From: an uncultured delta proteobacterium
Lineage (GTDB): Bacteria; Myxococcota_A; Polyangia; Polyangiales; Polyangiaceae
Reading direction: 5' to 3'
Length of the DNA stretch: 64,000 nt
NCBI GenBank assembly: GCA_903892415.1
Contig: CAITIQ010000230.1
Span: 1-64,000, forward strand
Shown here: piece by piece, positions 53,597 through 63,700 of the stretch
How positions within the stretch are numbered: the first letter of the stretch is position 1
How the letters are laid out: each line of letters begins with the position of its first letter
The notes under the pieces: generated by a model
Seen by the model: the letters and a program-made list of their open reading frames with translations, nothing else
Database searches by the model: none
Told to the model about the DNA's origin: nothing
Made by a program: the position numbers and the translations under genes

Positions 53597-54571
53597 ATGG
53601 TTGATCGCCGCAGCGCCGTGTTGCTCCTCGCACTGACCGTGCAAGCCGTAGGCTGCGACATCACTACCTCCGGTGGTCCGCCGAAGCAGCTGACCTACAC
53701 CGAGGACGCCCGCAAAGCCTACGCCGAGGCGATGCTCTCCTTCCAAGCGAAGGACTGGGAGTCGGCCAAGCCGCTTTTCGCCGACGTGAAGAAGCGTTTT
53801 CCGCAGACGCGGGAGGCGCGCATGGCCGAGCTGCGGCTAGCCGATATCGACTTCGCCACCGAGCGCTACACCGACGCGATCAGCGCCTACCGAACCTTCG
53901 TCACCACCTACCGCACGGATCGCGACGTTGAGTACGCTCGCTACAAGCTTGCGAAGGCGCTCTACTTCGACATCAGCGACACCTTCCTGCAACCGCCGGC
54001 AGAAGAGCGAGATCAGGCCACCACGGCCGACGCCAATCGCGAGTTGAAAGCCTTTTTGAAGGCCTTTCCGAAGAGCCGTTATCGCAAAGACGTCGACTAT
54101 ATGTTGGAGGTGGTGACCGGCCGTTTGGTGCGTCATGAACTCTACCTCGCGCGTTACTACCGCAAGCGTGCGAACTACGACGCGACGCTTGCCCGCATCG
54201 ATTACGCGCTCAAGAGCTACCCGAACTCTGGGCTCGATCCGGAGGCGATGGTGCTCAAAGGCGAGACGCTGATGATGATGAACCGCAAACAGGAGGCGCG
54301 CATCGTGTTCGATGCGGTCGTCGCTGATTGGGGCGGTCCCTTCGCCAATGACGCTAAGGCTTTTCTGCAGGAGTTGGGAGCTCCTAGCCAGCCCGCAGCG
54401 CAGATCCGACGACCCGCGGATCCTGGCCCTAAGCCGGCGCCCACTGATCCCAAGGCACCAGCCGATCCCAAGGCGCCGGCCGATCCCAAGGCGCCGGCCG
54501 ACCCCAAGGCACCAGCCGATCCCAAGGCGCCGGCCGATCCCAAGGCGCCGGCCACGCCGACTGGGCTTTAG
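53597..54571 (+). CDS. BamD-like TPR outer-membrane lipoprotein with repeat tail
   Basis: 324 residues. The signal MVDRRSAVLLLALTVQAVGC has a lipoprotein Cys. TPR-like helix pairs follow: AYAEAMLSFQAKDWESAKPLF, FADVKKRFPQTREARMAELR, KAFPKSRYRKDVDYMLE. This is the outer-membrane assembly lipoprotein BamD/YfiO pattern, used by BamA for barrel insertion. The C-terminus carries six copies of ADPKAP (18-bp DNA repeats) not found in canonical BamD. A small gene begins two bases after its stop. Confidence 0.85.
   Translation: MVDRRSAVLLLALTVQAVGCDITTSGGPPKQLTYTEDARKAYAEAMLSFQAKDWESAKPLFADVKKRFPQTREARMAELRLADIDFATERYTDAISAYRTFVTTYRTDRDVEYARYKLAKALYFDISDTFLQPPAEERDQATTADANRELKAFLKAFPKSRYRKDVDYMLEVVTGRLVRHELYLARYYRKRANYDATLARIDYALKSYPNSGLDPEAMVLKGETLMMMNRKQEARIVFDAVVADWGGPFANDAKAFLQELGAPSQPAAQIRRPADPGPKPAPTDPKAPADPKAPADPKAPADPKAPADPKAPADPKAPATPTGL
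54446..54553. repeat. Six 18-bp tandem repeats in the BamD-like gene
   Basis: Units of gatcccaaggcgccggcc with one to three substitutions, encoding ADPKAP. Likely length-variable by slippage. Confidence 0.9.
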
Positions 54572-54572
54572 C

Positions 54573-54881
54573 GTGCTCGAGGGGCAGCCTTCCGCCGGTG
54601 TTCGGCTCGAGCTCGTGTTGGTCGAGCAGCGCGCAGATGAGGCCGTTTATCAAGGCCATGCGCACCTGCCGACGAGCTCGCTCGGGCTTTCGGTCGTGTC
54701 CAACCTCAAAGGTGCCACGGCCAGCTTCAGCGACGGTGCGGGCGCGAGCGAGGTGGTTCAAGCGGCGATCGTTCGCTTGGCAACGACGTTGGTGAGAGCT
54801 GCAACCAAGCGCGAGCTCGAGAGTGGTGAGCCGCCGCCAAAACGAATCGTGCGTTGGCGCCCCCTCGACGTTGGCGGTTGA
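54573..54881 (+). CDS. Small hypothetical protein
   Basis: 102 residues from a GTG at 54573, starting two bases after the BamD-like stop. The N-terminus GQPSAGVRLELVLVEQRADE and the segments SLGLSVVSNLKGATASFSDG and EVVQAAIVRLATTLVRAAT look like a compact alpha/beta fold. The composition is coding-like with no signal peptide. It may be translationally coupled to the BamD-like gene. Function unknown. Confidence 0.55.
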   Translation: MLEGQPSAGVRLELVLVEQRADEAVYQGHAHLPTSSLGLSVVSNLKGATASFSDGAGASEVVQAAIVRLATTLVRAATKRELESGEPPPKRIVRWRPLDVGG

Positions 54882-54912
54882 CCGATCGCGATCGGCAACC
54901 CAGGATTCGCTT

Positions 54913-55581
54913 GTGGGTTCTTCTTGGAAACTCGGTTCGCTGTTCGGTGTGCCTATTCGCATGCACTGGACGGCGATCGTTGGTGCGCTGTTCTTCAGCG
55001 GCTTTCGCATCGCGCCAGGAGCGTGGCTGGGCTTTCTGATCGTCATTCTCGTGCATGAACTGGGTCACGCCCTGGTAGTGAAGGCCACCAAACAGCGCGT
55101 GCTCGGCGTCGAGGTTCACGGTTACGGCGGGCACTGTGAATGGTCGGGCAACCCTACGCCGCTCGGGCGTGCCTCCATCGCTTGGGGTGGCGTGTGGGCG
55201 CAAATGGGCTTGTTCGTGCTCGCCCTTCCGCTCGCTGTGATGTTCTCGGGAGGCGGCAGCTCTCACCTTGACGATCTTTTGCGTGCCCTCACGGTCAACA
55301 ACCTGTTCCTTGCCGGAATCAATCTGATCCCGGTACGGCCGCTTGACGGCGCTGAAGCGTGGAAGCTGTTTCCACTGTTGCGGGCTCGTTGGAATGCGTC
55401 TCGTCGCAGCGCACCGCGGCGCCCAGTGATTGAGGTGAAGGGGCCCGTTGGGGCACCCAAAGCAACCGCGCCCAAGGTGGTGAACCCGCCCGCGCAAGGT
55501 GGCGACCTCTCGCCCGAGCTGCGGGCGCTCTTCGCTAAAGTCGCAGCTGACGCGCGGGACGCTCGCCACAAACGCAACTGA
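54913..55581 (+). CDS. Site-2 protease-family membrane metallopeptidase (M50-type)
   Basis: 222 residues from a GTG at 54913 with AGGA at 54902-54905. The zinc motif HELGH follows a membrane helix (FLIVILVHELGHALVV), and the second motif NLIPVRPLDGAEAWKL holds the N-x-x-P-x-x-PLDG signature. Two or more other membrane helices are present. Such enzymes cleave within membrane helices during regulated proteolysis or sporulation. It is short (no PDZ domain). The partner substrate is unknown. Confidence 0.9.
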   Translation: MGSSWKLGSLFGVPIRMHWTAIVGALFFSGFRIAPGAWLGFLIVILVHELGHALVVKATKQRVLGVEVHGYGGHCEWSGNPTPLGRASIAWGGVWAQMGLFVLALPLAVMFSGGGSSHLDDLLRALTVNNLFLAGINLIPVRPLDGAEAWKLFPLLRARWNASRRSAPRRPVIEVKGPVGAPKATAPKVVNPPAQGGDLSPELRALFAKVAADARDARHKRN

Positions 55582-55606
55582 GCGCTGCGAGCCAACCCCG
55601 CAGCGC
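55582..55606. terminator. Convergent hairpin
   Basis: GCGCTGCG and CGCAGCGC, eight paired bases with a nine-base loop, immediately after the M50 stop at 55581 and before the stop of the minus-strand gene at 55626. Confidence 0.5.
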
Positions 55607-55625
55607 CCAGACCGAGCTACGTCGC

Positions 55626-57437
55626 TTACGACGACTTTTTGGTGCTAGCGGGGCGCGAAGTCCCAGCGACGAGCCACTGCGCCTCTACGCCGCGCGTAGC
55701 GGGCTTGAGCGTCGCCTTGCCCTTCGCCAACGTGAGGGCGATGCCGTCCCCCCACTTCGAAAGCGGCGGCAAGGCGAGCGTCTTTTGGCCTTTGATCGCC
55801 TTCATTCCGGCGTCGTCCACCAAGAAGCAGGCGATGCCTTCCGAGGCAAGCGTGGTAACGACCTGCCGGGGTAGCGTGACCGCAACGAGGCCGCGGACGT
55901 GTTCACGAACGAGGTGAGTATCTCCAGCGCGACGAACGGCATCCAAGCTGTCGAGCACCCAGATGAAGCCCTCCGTCTTCTCGGTGCGAGTGGCCGGGAT
56001 GGCGGCTGACTCGAGCACCTCGAGGTTGAGCGCCTCTTTGTAACCATCCGCGGGGGTAGCGCCTGAAGGCTTCTTGGTTCCCTGCGACTCCGTGCCTTTC
56101 TTGTCGCGCAAGACGAGCACGTCGTCTGTCGGCAGGGCGCGAGGCACTGTCACGCGCACCGGGCGCTTGAAGCTGCGCGGGTCCCCGACGGTTCCTGTTG
56201 CCACGGCGTAGGCGAGCGTTTCCGCCGAGCCAACCACGAAGCGAGGCCTTCCGGGCTCCGGATCCGCGGTGCGCAGAGAAACGGTGCCTTTGGGCGGCGG
56301 GTACACCTCGGACGAGATAACCCGTAGATCCGGCTCGACGATGCGGGCGCCGGTCGCCACGAGATCCACGAGCGCGCCCGATTGAGCGAGCACCTCGAGT
56401 ACTTGCCTCGAAGGCGGTGAAACCAACAGATCGAGCCGCGAAGGAACCCGCTTCGACTTGAGCAGCATGGCTGCCGCGAGCATGTCCCGCAAGGTCGCGC
56501 CGCTGTCCCCGCCGAGCACCACTTGCCCGACCGGTTTGCCTTGCAGATCACGCACCGGACGAACCACGCCATCCTCATCCATGATCAGCGGATCCACAGT
56601 GCCGAGATCCAGGCTGATAACCTCCTCGCAGGGGGCTCCCGGATCCGGAACGATGGCGCGATGCGCTTTGCTGCGACGCTGGTCACGAAGGAAGACCTCG
56701 GTCTTTTCGTCGCTCACGAAGATGGCCGCAGCAGCGCCAACTTGCGGCGCAATGCCTGCGAGCACGGCGCGCTCTGGAACGGAGAGCAAGCGCGCGCTCG
56801 GCCCAGCGAACTCGAGCACGACCGGCGCTTGATGCTCCGCCTCGATCCGGCGCACCACCTCATCAAGGCCGCGTCGCAACAGCTCGAGCGCGACGTCGCG
56901 GGCGCAGATGAAGGGCCGAGCCCGGCCGCCGAGATGAATCTGCACGCTGCGCGGTGGCCGCAACCAAACGCTGCCGGTTGCGAGGGCTTGCCCGAGCATC
57001 GCGGGCGACACCACGAGCGCCAACATGCCGACGCCACCAACCGTGGCGAGCCTAGGGTCATCCGTCAAACACAGCCGAGCCGGCGCTGCGAAGCGCTCGA
57101 GGTGCACCGGGCCTGGAAAGCCGATGCCGGGCCGAGCAATCTGGATGTTGAACCCCGGCAGCTCGGCCGGTGTGCTGCGCGGTCCGCGATCCTCGGCGTC
57201 TTGTAGCGAGGCAGCGTCCGTCACGCACGTCCCGTCGTAGGCAATGGCGACCTCGATCGAGGTCTTCTTCATGCCCAGGGCCAGCGCCTCTCCAAGCGCG
57301 CGCCCCGCGGAACGCGAGAGCACCACCTGGTCCACTTTCACTTGCACCAAATCCCCTCGCAGCTGCGGATCAGCAGCCCGGCCGGCGAGGATCTTCTGAG
57401 GCATCGTGCGGGGAGGGTCCCCAGCTCGTGCACGCAT
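55626..57437 (-). CDS. Aconitase-fold protein lacking iron-sulfur and active-site residues
   Basis: 603 residues from ATG 57437; MPQKILAGRAADP at residue 12 is the usual family-type start. By eye it aligns over its length with LeuC/aconitase: PGIGFPGPVHL (for PGQGIVH), LATVGGVGMLALVVS (for THGAFGALAFGIG), VVLEFAGPSARLLSVPERAVL, the VGQVVLGGDSGATLRDMLAAA region (for IGSCTNGRIEDLRAAA) and a C-terminal swivel-like part. Catalytic features are lost: SCTN reads GGDSG (about 309-313), the GCSMC Cys pair reads PDLRV (369-373), and GDSHT reads LTDDP (124-128). None of the three Fe-S Cys is present, so dehydratase activity is not expected. It is presumably a structural, binding or regulatory relative. 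Confidence 0.8.
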   Translation of the reverse strand: MRARAGDPPRTMPQKILAGRAADPQLRGDLVQVKVDQVVLSRSAGRALGEALALGMKKTSIEVAIAYDGTCVTDAASLQDAEDRGPRSTPAELPGFNIQIARPGIGFPGPVHLERFAAPARLCLTDDPRLATVGGVGMLALVVSPAMLGQALATGSVWLRPPRSVQIHLGGRARPFICARDVALELLRRGLDEVVRRIEAEHQAPVVLEFAGPSARLLSVPERAVLAGIAPQVGAAAAIFVSDEKTEVFLRDQRRSKAHRAIVPDPGAPCEEVISLDLGTVDPLIMDEDGVVRPVRDLQGKPVGQVVLGGDSGATLRDMLAAAMLLKSKRVPSRLDLLVSPPSRQVLEVLAQSGALVDLVATGARIVEPDLRVISSEVYPPPKGTVSLRTADPEPGRPRFVVGSAETLAYAVATGTVGDPRSFKRPVRVTVPRALPTDDVLVLRDKKGTESQGTKKPSGATPADGYKEALNLEVLESAAIPATRTEKTEGFIWVLDSLDAVRRAGDTHLVREHVRGLVAVTLPRQVVTTLASEGIACFLVDDAGMKAIKGQKTLALPPLSKWGDGIALTLAKGKATLKPATRGVEAQWLVAGTSRPASTKKSS

Positions 57438-57775
57438 GGGCGTCGTTTTCCTTTGTTCCGATGGTCAGAAGCGAGGTGCTTTGACCCGAGATTCCCTCGA
57501 CGTCCTCCGAAGCGGTGGGCGCGAGAGGCTCAGCCGCGCCAGAGTGGCTCTCGGGAGATTACTCCTTGGAGGCTCGGGCGATCAGTCCCTCGGTCAACTG
57601 AGCGAGTGCACGTTACCCGCTCGAAACGGATAGGGTCAAGGCGCAACTAGAGGCCGGGCGCACGTGCCGTATCCACCGAATTCCGCCGGGACGCAAGACG
57701 TAAACCTGCGAGGATTTACGCGCGATCAACCCTGTTCTTTACCTGCGCACCCTTTCGCCGATAGAGTTTGAAGCC
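57438..57775. other. 338-bp divergent intergenic region
   Basis: No coding frame is supported. It separates the aconitase-like gene (minus) from the Roadblock gene (plus) and must hold both promoters. An inverted repeat at 57699-57720 is listed separately. Confidence 0.6.
57699..57720. promoter_or_regulatory. CGTAAA inverted repeat upstream of the Roadblock gene
   Basis: CGTAAA at 57699-57704 and TTTACG at 57715-57720 with a 10-base spacer, 56 bases before the ATG at 57776; it is a possible regulator site. Confidence 0.35.
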
Positions 57776-58141
57776 ATGTTCCAAACCCTGCTGAAGGAAG
57801 TCGTCGACAACGTTGATGGTGGTCTCGCAACGACCGTCATGGACTTTGAAGGCATCGCGGTGGACACCTACGCCAAGCCGAACGCGCCTGTCGACTTCGA
57901 CATCAACACCATCGGCGCCGAGTTCAGCGTGGTGCTCAAGGCGATTCAACGAGCTTCGCAAATGCTCGAATCCGGTGAGCCGGCTGAAGTGACGATTCAG
58001 GCAGAGAAGGTGATCACGTTGATCCGCGTGGTCTCGGACATCTACTTCGTCGCCATCACCATGACCCCGGGCGGCAACCTCGGTAAGGCGCGCTACATGT
58101 TGCGCACGCGCGTGCCTGCGTTGCTCAAAGAGCTTTCGTGA
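57776..58141 (+). CDS. Roadblock/LC7-domain protein
   Basis: 121 residues from ATG 57776. The Roadblock/LC7 pattern is clear: GGLATTVMDFEGIAVDTY, an amphipathic second helix (VLKAIQRASQMLE), and IRVVSDIYFVAITMTPGGNL. In myxobacteria such proteins act with small Ras-like GTPases as MglB-type regulators of polarity or gliding; no GTPase gene is visible in the window. It lies directly before aroQ. Confidence 0.9.
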   Translation: MFQTLLKEVVDNVDGGLATTVMDFEGIAVDTYAKPNAPVDFDINTIGAEFSVVLKAIQRASQMLESGEPAEVTIQAEKVITLIRVVSDIYFVAITMTPGGNLGKARYMLRTRVPALLKELS

Positions 58142-58151
58142 GCGGTTGGTC

Positions 58152-58643
58152 GTGAGTTCCAGCAAGGGCACGCGCTTTCGCGTGCTCGTGCTCTCGGGGC
58201 CCAACCTGGCTGAACTCGGGCGGCGAGAGCCAGAGGTCTACGGGACCGAGAGCTATCAGACGATCATGACGGAGCTCGTGGCGGTGGCGCGAGAGACCTG
58301 CGCTGTCGAGTGCGTCGCCAGACAAAGCAACCACGAGGGCCAGTTGATCGATTGGATCGCGAGCGCCGCCGAAGACGGTTTCGCCGGCATCGTGATCAAT
58401 CCGGGGGCGCTGACACATACGTCGATCGCCTTGCTTGACGCTGTGCGTGGTTGCGCGCTGCCTTGCATCGAGGTGCACCTGTCGAACCCGGAGGCACGGG
58501 AGGCCTTTCGTCGCCGCTCGTACGTTGGGCGCGCTTGTCTAGGAAAAGTCGCTGGTTTCGGAAAAGAGTCGTATCTGCTCGGTGTGCGCGGGCTCCTGGC
58601 CCATCTCGAGCGAACAACGACGACGAAAGCTCGTCACGCGTAG
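58152..58643 (+). CDS. aroQ: 3-dehydroquinate dehydratase, type II
   Basis: 163 residues from a GTG at 58152. Type II motifs are VLVLSGPNLAELGRREPEVYG (active-site Arg and Tyr), ARQSNHEGQLIDWI, INPGALTHTSIAL and IEVHLSN. It removes water from 3-dehydroquinate in the shikimate pathway. The gene order aroQ-accB-accC is common in bacteria. A TTG at 58146 would add two residues. Confidence 0.95.
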   Translation: MSSSKGTRFRVLVLSGPNLAELGRREPEVYGTESYQTIMTELVAVARETCAVECVARQSNHEGQLIDWIASAAEDGFAGIVINPGALTHTSIALLDAVRGCALPCIEVHLSNPEAREAFRRRSYVGRACLGKVAGFGKESYLLGVRGLLAHLERTTTTKARHA

Positions 58644-58798
58644 CGTCAATGCGTCAAAGCGTGGCACAGTGCGTCTCGCATTCGTGGTCCAGCGCTTCGG
58701 TAATTGAGCCTGGCGTTCCGATTTGCTAGCAGGGTGGGAACGGGTGTTCTCTACCGTGAGGTCGGGTCCACACGAAAACTTCCGGAGGATTCCCCAGC

Positions 58799-59278
<480 letters not shown>

Positions 59279-59292
59279 GGTCGAACGCCACC

Positions 59293-60639
59293 ATGTTCAA
59301 AAAGGTCCTGATTGCGAATCGCGGCGAGATCGCGATGCGTATCCTGCGCGCATGCCGCATGCTCGGCATCCGAACGGTAGCGATTCATTCGACCGCGGAT
59401 GATGAGGCTCTGCACGTCCGTTTCGCTGACGAGGCTGTGTGCGTAGGGCCTGCGGACGCGGCTAAGAGCTACCTCAACGTGCCGGCGATCATCGCGGCAG
59501 CCGAGGTCACCAACGCCGACGCCATTCACCCTGGCTACGGCTTCTTGAGCGAGAACGCGGCCTTCGCCGAGCTGTGTCGCAAGTGCCGTTTGACGTTTAT
59601 CGGGCCGACGCCCGAGGCGATGCGGCAGTGGGGTGACAAAGTCACCTCGCGCACCAACGCGGCCAAATTCGGGCTGCCGCTTTTGCCGGGTACCGGCGTC
59701 TTGGCGGACGCGGATGAGGCGGCTGCGCGAGCCGCGGAGATCGGCTTCCCGGTCATCCTCAAGGCCTCCGGCGGCGGCGGTGGGCGAGGCATGCGCATCG
59801 TTCGCAACGCCGACGAGATCCACCGTGGCTTCGAGACCTGCCGGCACGAGGCCCAGGTCGGCTTCAAGAATCCCGACGTCTACCTCGAGCGCTATGTTGA
59901 AGAGCCGCGCCACATCGAGTTCCAGGTGCTGGCGGATCACCACGGCGGTATTTGGACACTCGGGGAACGCGAGTGTTCGCTGCAGCGCCGGCACCAAAAG
60001 GTGGTCGAGGAGGCGCCCAGTCCGGCGATGACGAATGAGCTGCGGGCGTCGCTCGGAGAGAAGATCCGCAACGCCATCGGGTCGACGGGCTACACCTCGC
60101 TCGGCACGCTCGAGTTCCTGATGGATGAGCGCAAGAACCTCTACTTCATGGAGATGAATACGCGCGTCCAGGTCGAGCATCCGGTGACCGAGATGACCAC
60201 CGGCGTGGATCTGGTGGAGATGCAGATCCGCGCTGCTGCGGGCGAGAAATTGCAGCTGGCAGACACCCGCCCGTGGAGCTTCCGTGGCCACGCGATCGAG
60301 TGCCGCATCAACGCCGAAGACCCGAAGACCTTCGCTCCTTGGCCGGGGAAAATCACCAGCTATCACCCGCCGGGCGGTGGTGGCGTGCGGGTGGACTCGG
60401 GCATTTACGGCGGCTTCCGCGTCCCGCCGAATTACGACGCGCTGCTAGCAAAGGTGATCGTCCATGCGCCCACGCGCGAGGAGGCCATGCAGAAAATGCG
60501 GGTCGCGCTCGACGAATTCATCATCGACGGCATTCGCACCAACATCCCGCTTCACATCGCCTTGCTCAACGAGCCAGCCGTGATCGCCGGGGACATGAGC
60601 ACCCGAACCATCGAACGAGTGGTGGCGCGAGGCTTCTGA
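59293..60639 (+). CDS. accC: Biotin carboxylase of acetyl-CoA carboxylase
   Basis: 448 residues, the typical length. Opening FKKVLIANRGEIAMRILRA, the glycine-rich ATP loop KASGGGGGRGMRIV, the acidic metal site EMNTRVQVEHPVTEM, and the C-terminal VDSGIYGGFRVPPNYDALLAKV. It performs the ATP-dependent carboxylation of biotin on AccB as the first step of fatty acid synthesis. Co-transcription with accB is evident from the 14-base gap. Confidence 0.98.
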   Translation: MFKKVLIANRGEIAMRILRACRMLGIRTVAIHSTADDEALHVRFADEAVCVGPADAAKSYLNVPAIIAAAEVTNADAIHPGYGFLSENAAFAELCRKCRLTFIGPTPEAMRQWGDKVTSRTNAAKFGLPLLPGTGVLADADEAAARAAEIGFPVILKASGGGGGRGMRIVRNADEIHRGFETCRHEAQVGFKNPDVYLERYVEEPRHIEFQVLADHHGGIWTLGERECSLQRRHQKVVEEAPSPAMTNELRASLGEKIRNAIGSTGYTSLGTLEFLMDERKNLYFMEMNTRVQVEHPVTEMTTGVDLVEMQIRAAAGEKLQLADTRPWSFRGHAIECRINAEDPKTFAPWPGKITSYHPPGGGGVRVDSGIYGGFRVPPNYDALLAKVIVHAPTREEAMQKMRVALDEFIIDGIRTNIPLHIALLNEPAVIAGDMSTRTIERVVARGF

Positions 60640-60724
60640 GCGGTGGGCTCGGTCGTCTTTGTTGAAGGCGGCCGAGTCATTCTGTTTACCGCTCGTTCGA
60701 CTGTGCTAGAGCGAGGGCGGTCAG

Positions 60725-63700
60725 ATGTCCGCTCAAGCAGAAATCAACGGAAAGTCCCACGGAATCTCGCACTCTTCTACGCCGCTTGGTAGCCAAGCAG
60801 CCGGTCCGCTACAGCGGGACTTCGAGCGTTGGAAGCAAGCGACCAAGGACCCCAGCGAGCTGAAGCTCGGGGTCAGCGGCTTCGCGTATCCGGACCTCTT
60901 CGACGCGGCCAAGCTCAGCGAGCTGATGAAGCTGTTCGAGGTCGGGCTGGCCGAGTCTGATCCAACGGCCTGGCAGCTGCTCGAGGCCTATCGCGCCAAA
61001 GGCGCAGAGCTCGGGCCGCTGGAGGTGAGCCGCGCGCTGCTCGCGGTTGCGCCGCACGTATCGCGTTTCATCGGTCGACTGTTCAACGTGCAAGACGAGT
61101 TGGAAGCGCGCCTCAACGCCGTTAACGAGCGCAAGCCGCTGTGGGACTTCAAGCGTGACTTCGTCAAGAAGCGCGTCCACAAAGCCAACGCCGCACAGAG
61201 CTTCGGCCAGCGCGTCGCAGCGTTGTCTCCCGCCGAGCAAGCAAGCTTGGCCAGCGCGGTGCTCGCTGCTGCAGTCGAGGTCGCGGCGCCGGGCAAAGCG
61301 ACGCCGGTGCCCGGGAGCTCCGATGAAGAGGACCTCGTCGCGCGGGCCGTGCTGTTCGTGCTCGAGATCGATGAGACGGGGCGCAAGGCAGCCAAGGCTG
61401 GTGGTGCAGTGTGGACGGAGGAGCTCCACGCTCGCGTGGCGCGGCTCCGCGAGAAGTTGGCGCCGCTCAGTGGCGTACCCAGCGAGGTGCTGCAGTTGGC
61501 TGCGAGCGTCCCCTCCGACGCTGAAGATCTCGCGGTCACAGCCTTCGTGCTCGAGGCCGCAGAGGCCGCGTTGGCTTGGCGTTCACGTGACCACCATGAC
61601 CCCGTGTCGAAGTGGCCGTCTTTGCGCGCCGCCCACACCGTCGAGCCGACGCAGCTCGTGAAGTTGCGAAGGCCGGATGAAGCGTTGCCCGAGCTCTTCG
61701 TCGGGCCCGAAGATGAAGTGCGTGCGCGTGACGGCTTTGCGTTGACCGATCGTCGCCGAGACGGCCGCGCCGTCGAGCAAGAGGTGGACTACTGCCTGCT
61801 CTGTCACGACCGCGACAAGGACTCCTGCTCGAAGGGCCTGCGCGAGCCGAAGACGCAAGCGATCAAGAAGAACGCCCTCGGCGTATCGCTCGATGGTTGC
61901 CCGCTCGAGGAGAAGATCTCCGAGATGCACACCATGCGCGGGGCAGGGGATTCACTCGCGGCGCTCGCGCTGATCTGCGTGGACAACCCGATGTTGCCCG
62001 GGACCGGGCATCGCATCTGCAACGATTGCATGAAGGGCTGCGTGTTCCAGAAGCAGGAGCCGGTGAACATCCCCGAGGTGGAGACCAGCGTCCTCACCGA
62101 CATCCTGAGTCTGCCCTGGGGCTTCGAGATCTACGGCTTTCTCACGCGCTGGAACCCGCTCAACATCGCGCGGCCAACGATGCGCGCGTATAACGGCAAG
62201 AACGTATTGGTCGTGGGCTTGGGCCCGGCGGGCTACACGCTCTCGCACCACCTTTCGCAAGAAGGCTTCTTCGTTACCGCGGTGGACGGCTTGAAGATCG
62301 AGCCGTTGCCGGTCGAGCTGACCGGGGACGAGCAGCACTCGCCCCGGCCGATCTTCGACTTCCAGGGTCTGTACGAGGAGTTGGACGAGCGCATCTTGCT
62401 CGGGTTTGGCGGCGTCAGCGAGTACGGCATCACCGTGCGCTGGGACAAAAACTTCCTCTCGGTGCTCTACATCACGCTCGCTCGTAGCCGTAACTTCAAG
62501 GTGTTCGGCGGGGTTCGCTTCGGCGGGGCGATCACGCTCGAGGACGCTTGGCGGCTCGGCTTCGACCACGTGGCGATCGCCGCCGGCGCCGGCCGTCCGA
62601 CCATCATCGACATCAAGAACAACCTCGCGCGCGGGATTCGCAAGGCCTCCGACTTCCTGATGGCCTTGCAGCTCTCCGGCGCTGCCAAGCGCAGCAGCCT
62701 GTCGAACCTCGAGGTCCGGCTGCCTGCGATCGTGATCGGCGGTGGGCTCACCGCCATCGATACAGCGACCGAACTGATCGCGTATTACCCGATTCAGGTC
62801 GAAAAGACCGCCGAGCGCATCGCCGTCCTGATCACCGAGAAGGGGGACAAGGCGCTGGTCGAAATGTTCGACGACGAGGAGCGGGCGTTCATCGCCGAGC
62901 AGCTTGGTCATGCGGCGCTGATTCGCGAGGAGCGAGCCAAGGCTGCAGCCCAGGGTCGCACGCCCAACTTCCAGGAGCTGATCGCCTCGTGGGGCGGTGT
63001 TTCCTTGGTGTACCGCAAGCGGGTGGTGGACTCGCCGGCCTACAGGCTCAACCACGAAGAGGTCGCCAAGAGCCTCGAAGAAGGCGTTCGCTACTTCGAG
63101 AACCTCTCGCCCGAGGAGGCCGTGCTCGACCGCTTCGGCGCGGTGAAGGCGATGAAGTTCGGCCGCCTCAAGCGCAACGAGGAGGGCAAGTGGGTGGACG
63201 CCAAAGAGACGCTGGAGCTCCCGGCACGTACGGTGTGCGTCGCCGCAGGCACCCAGCCGAACGTCACCTACGAGCGTGAATACCCGGGCACCTTCATGTT
63301 CGATTCGCGCGGTCAGTTCTTCCAGCCGCACACGGCGCGCACCAACGACCAAGGCGAGCTCGTGGTGGAGAAGGCAGAGCGCGCTCGCGACGGCTTCTTC
63401 ACCAGCTACAGCGACGGCAAGCACGCGGTGAGCTTCTACGGAGACAACCACCCTCACTACGCAGGCTCGGTGGTGAAGGCGATGGCCAGCGCGAAGGACG
63501 CTTACCCCAAGGTCGCTGAGCTCTTCCGGCTGCACCTAGCGACGCTCGATCAGGAGCCGCAGGCCGCTCGCAACGCCCGGCGCGCCCGCTTCGTGCGCAC
63601 GCTGGAGGAGGAGTTCGGCGCGGTGGTTTACGAGGTCAACCGGCTGACTCCGACCATCGTCGAGGTGATCGTGAAAGCCACGGCCGCCGCCGCCAAGTTC

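Noticed and set aside
61952..63535. Long minus-strand frame opposite the fused flavoprotein
   Set aside because: The plus-strand frame has clear FAD- and NAD-binding motifs; the antisense frame has none.
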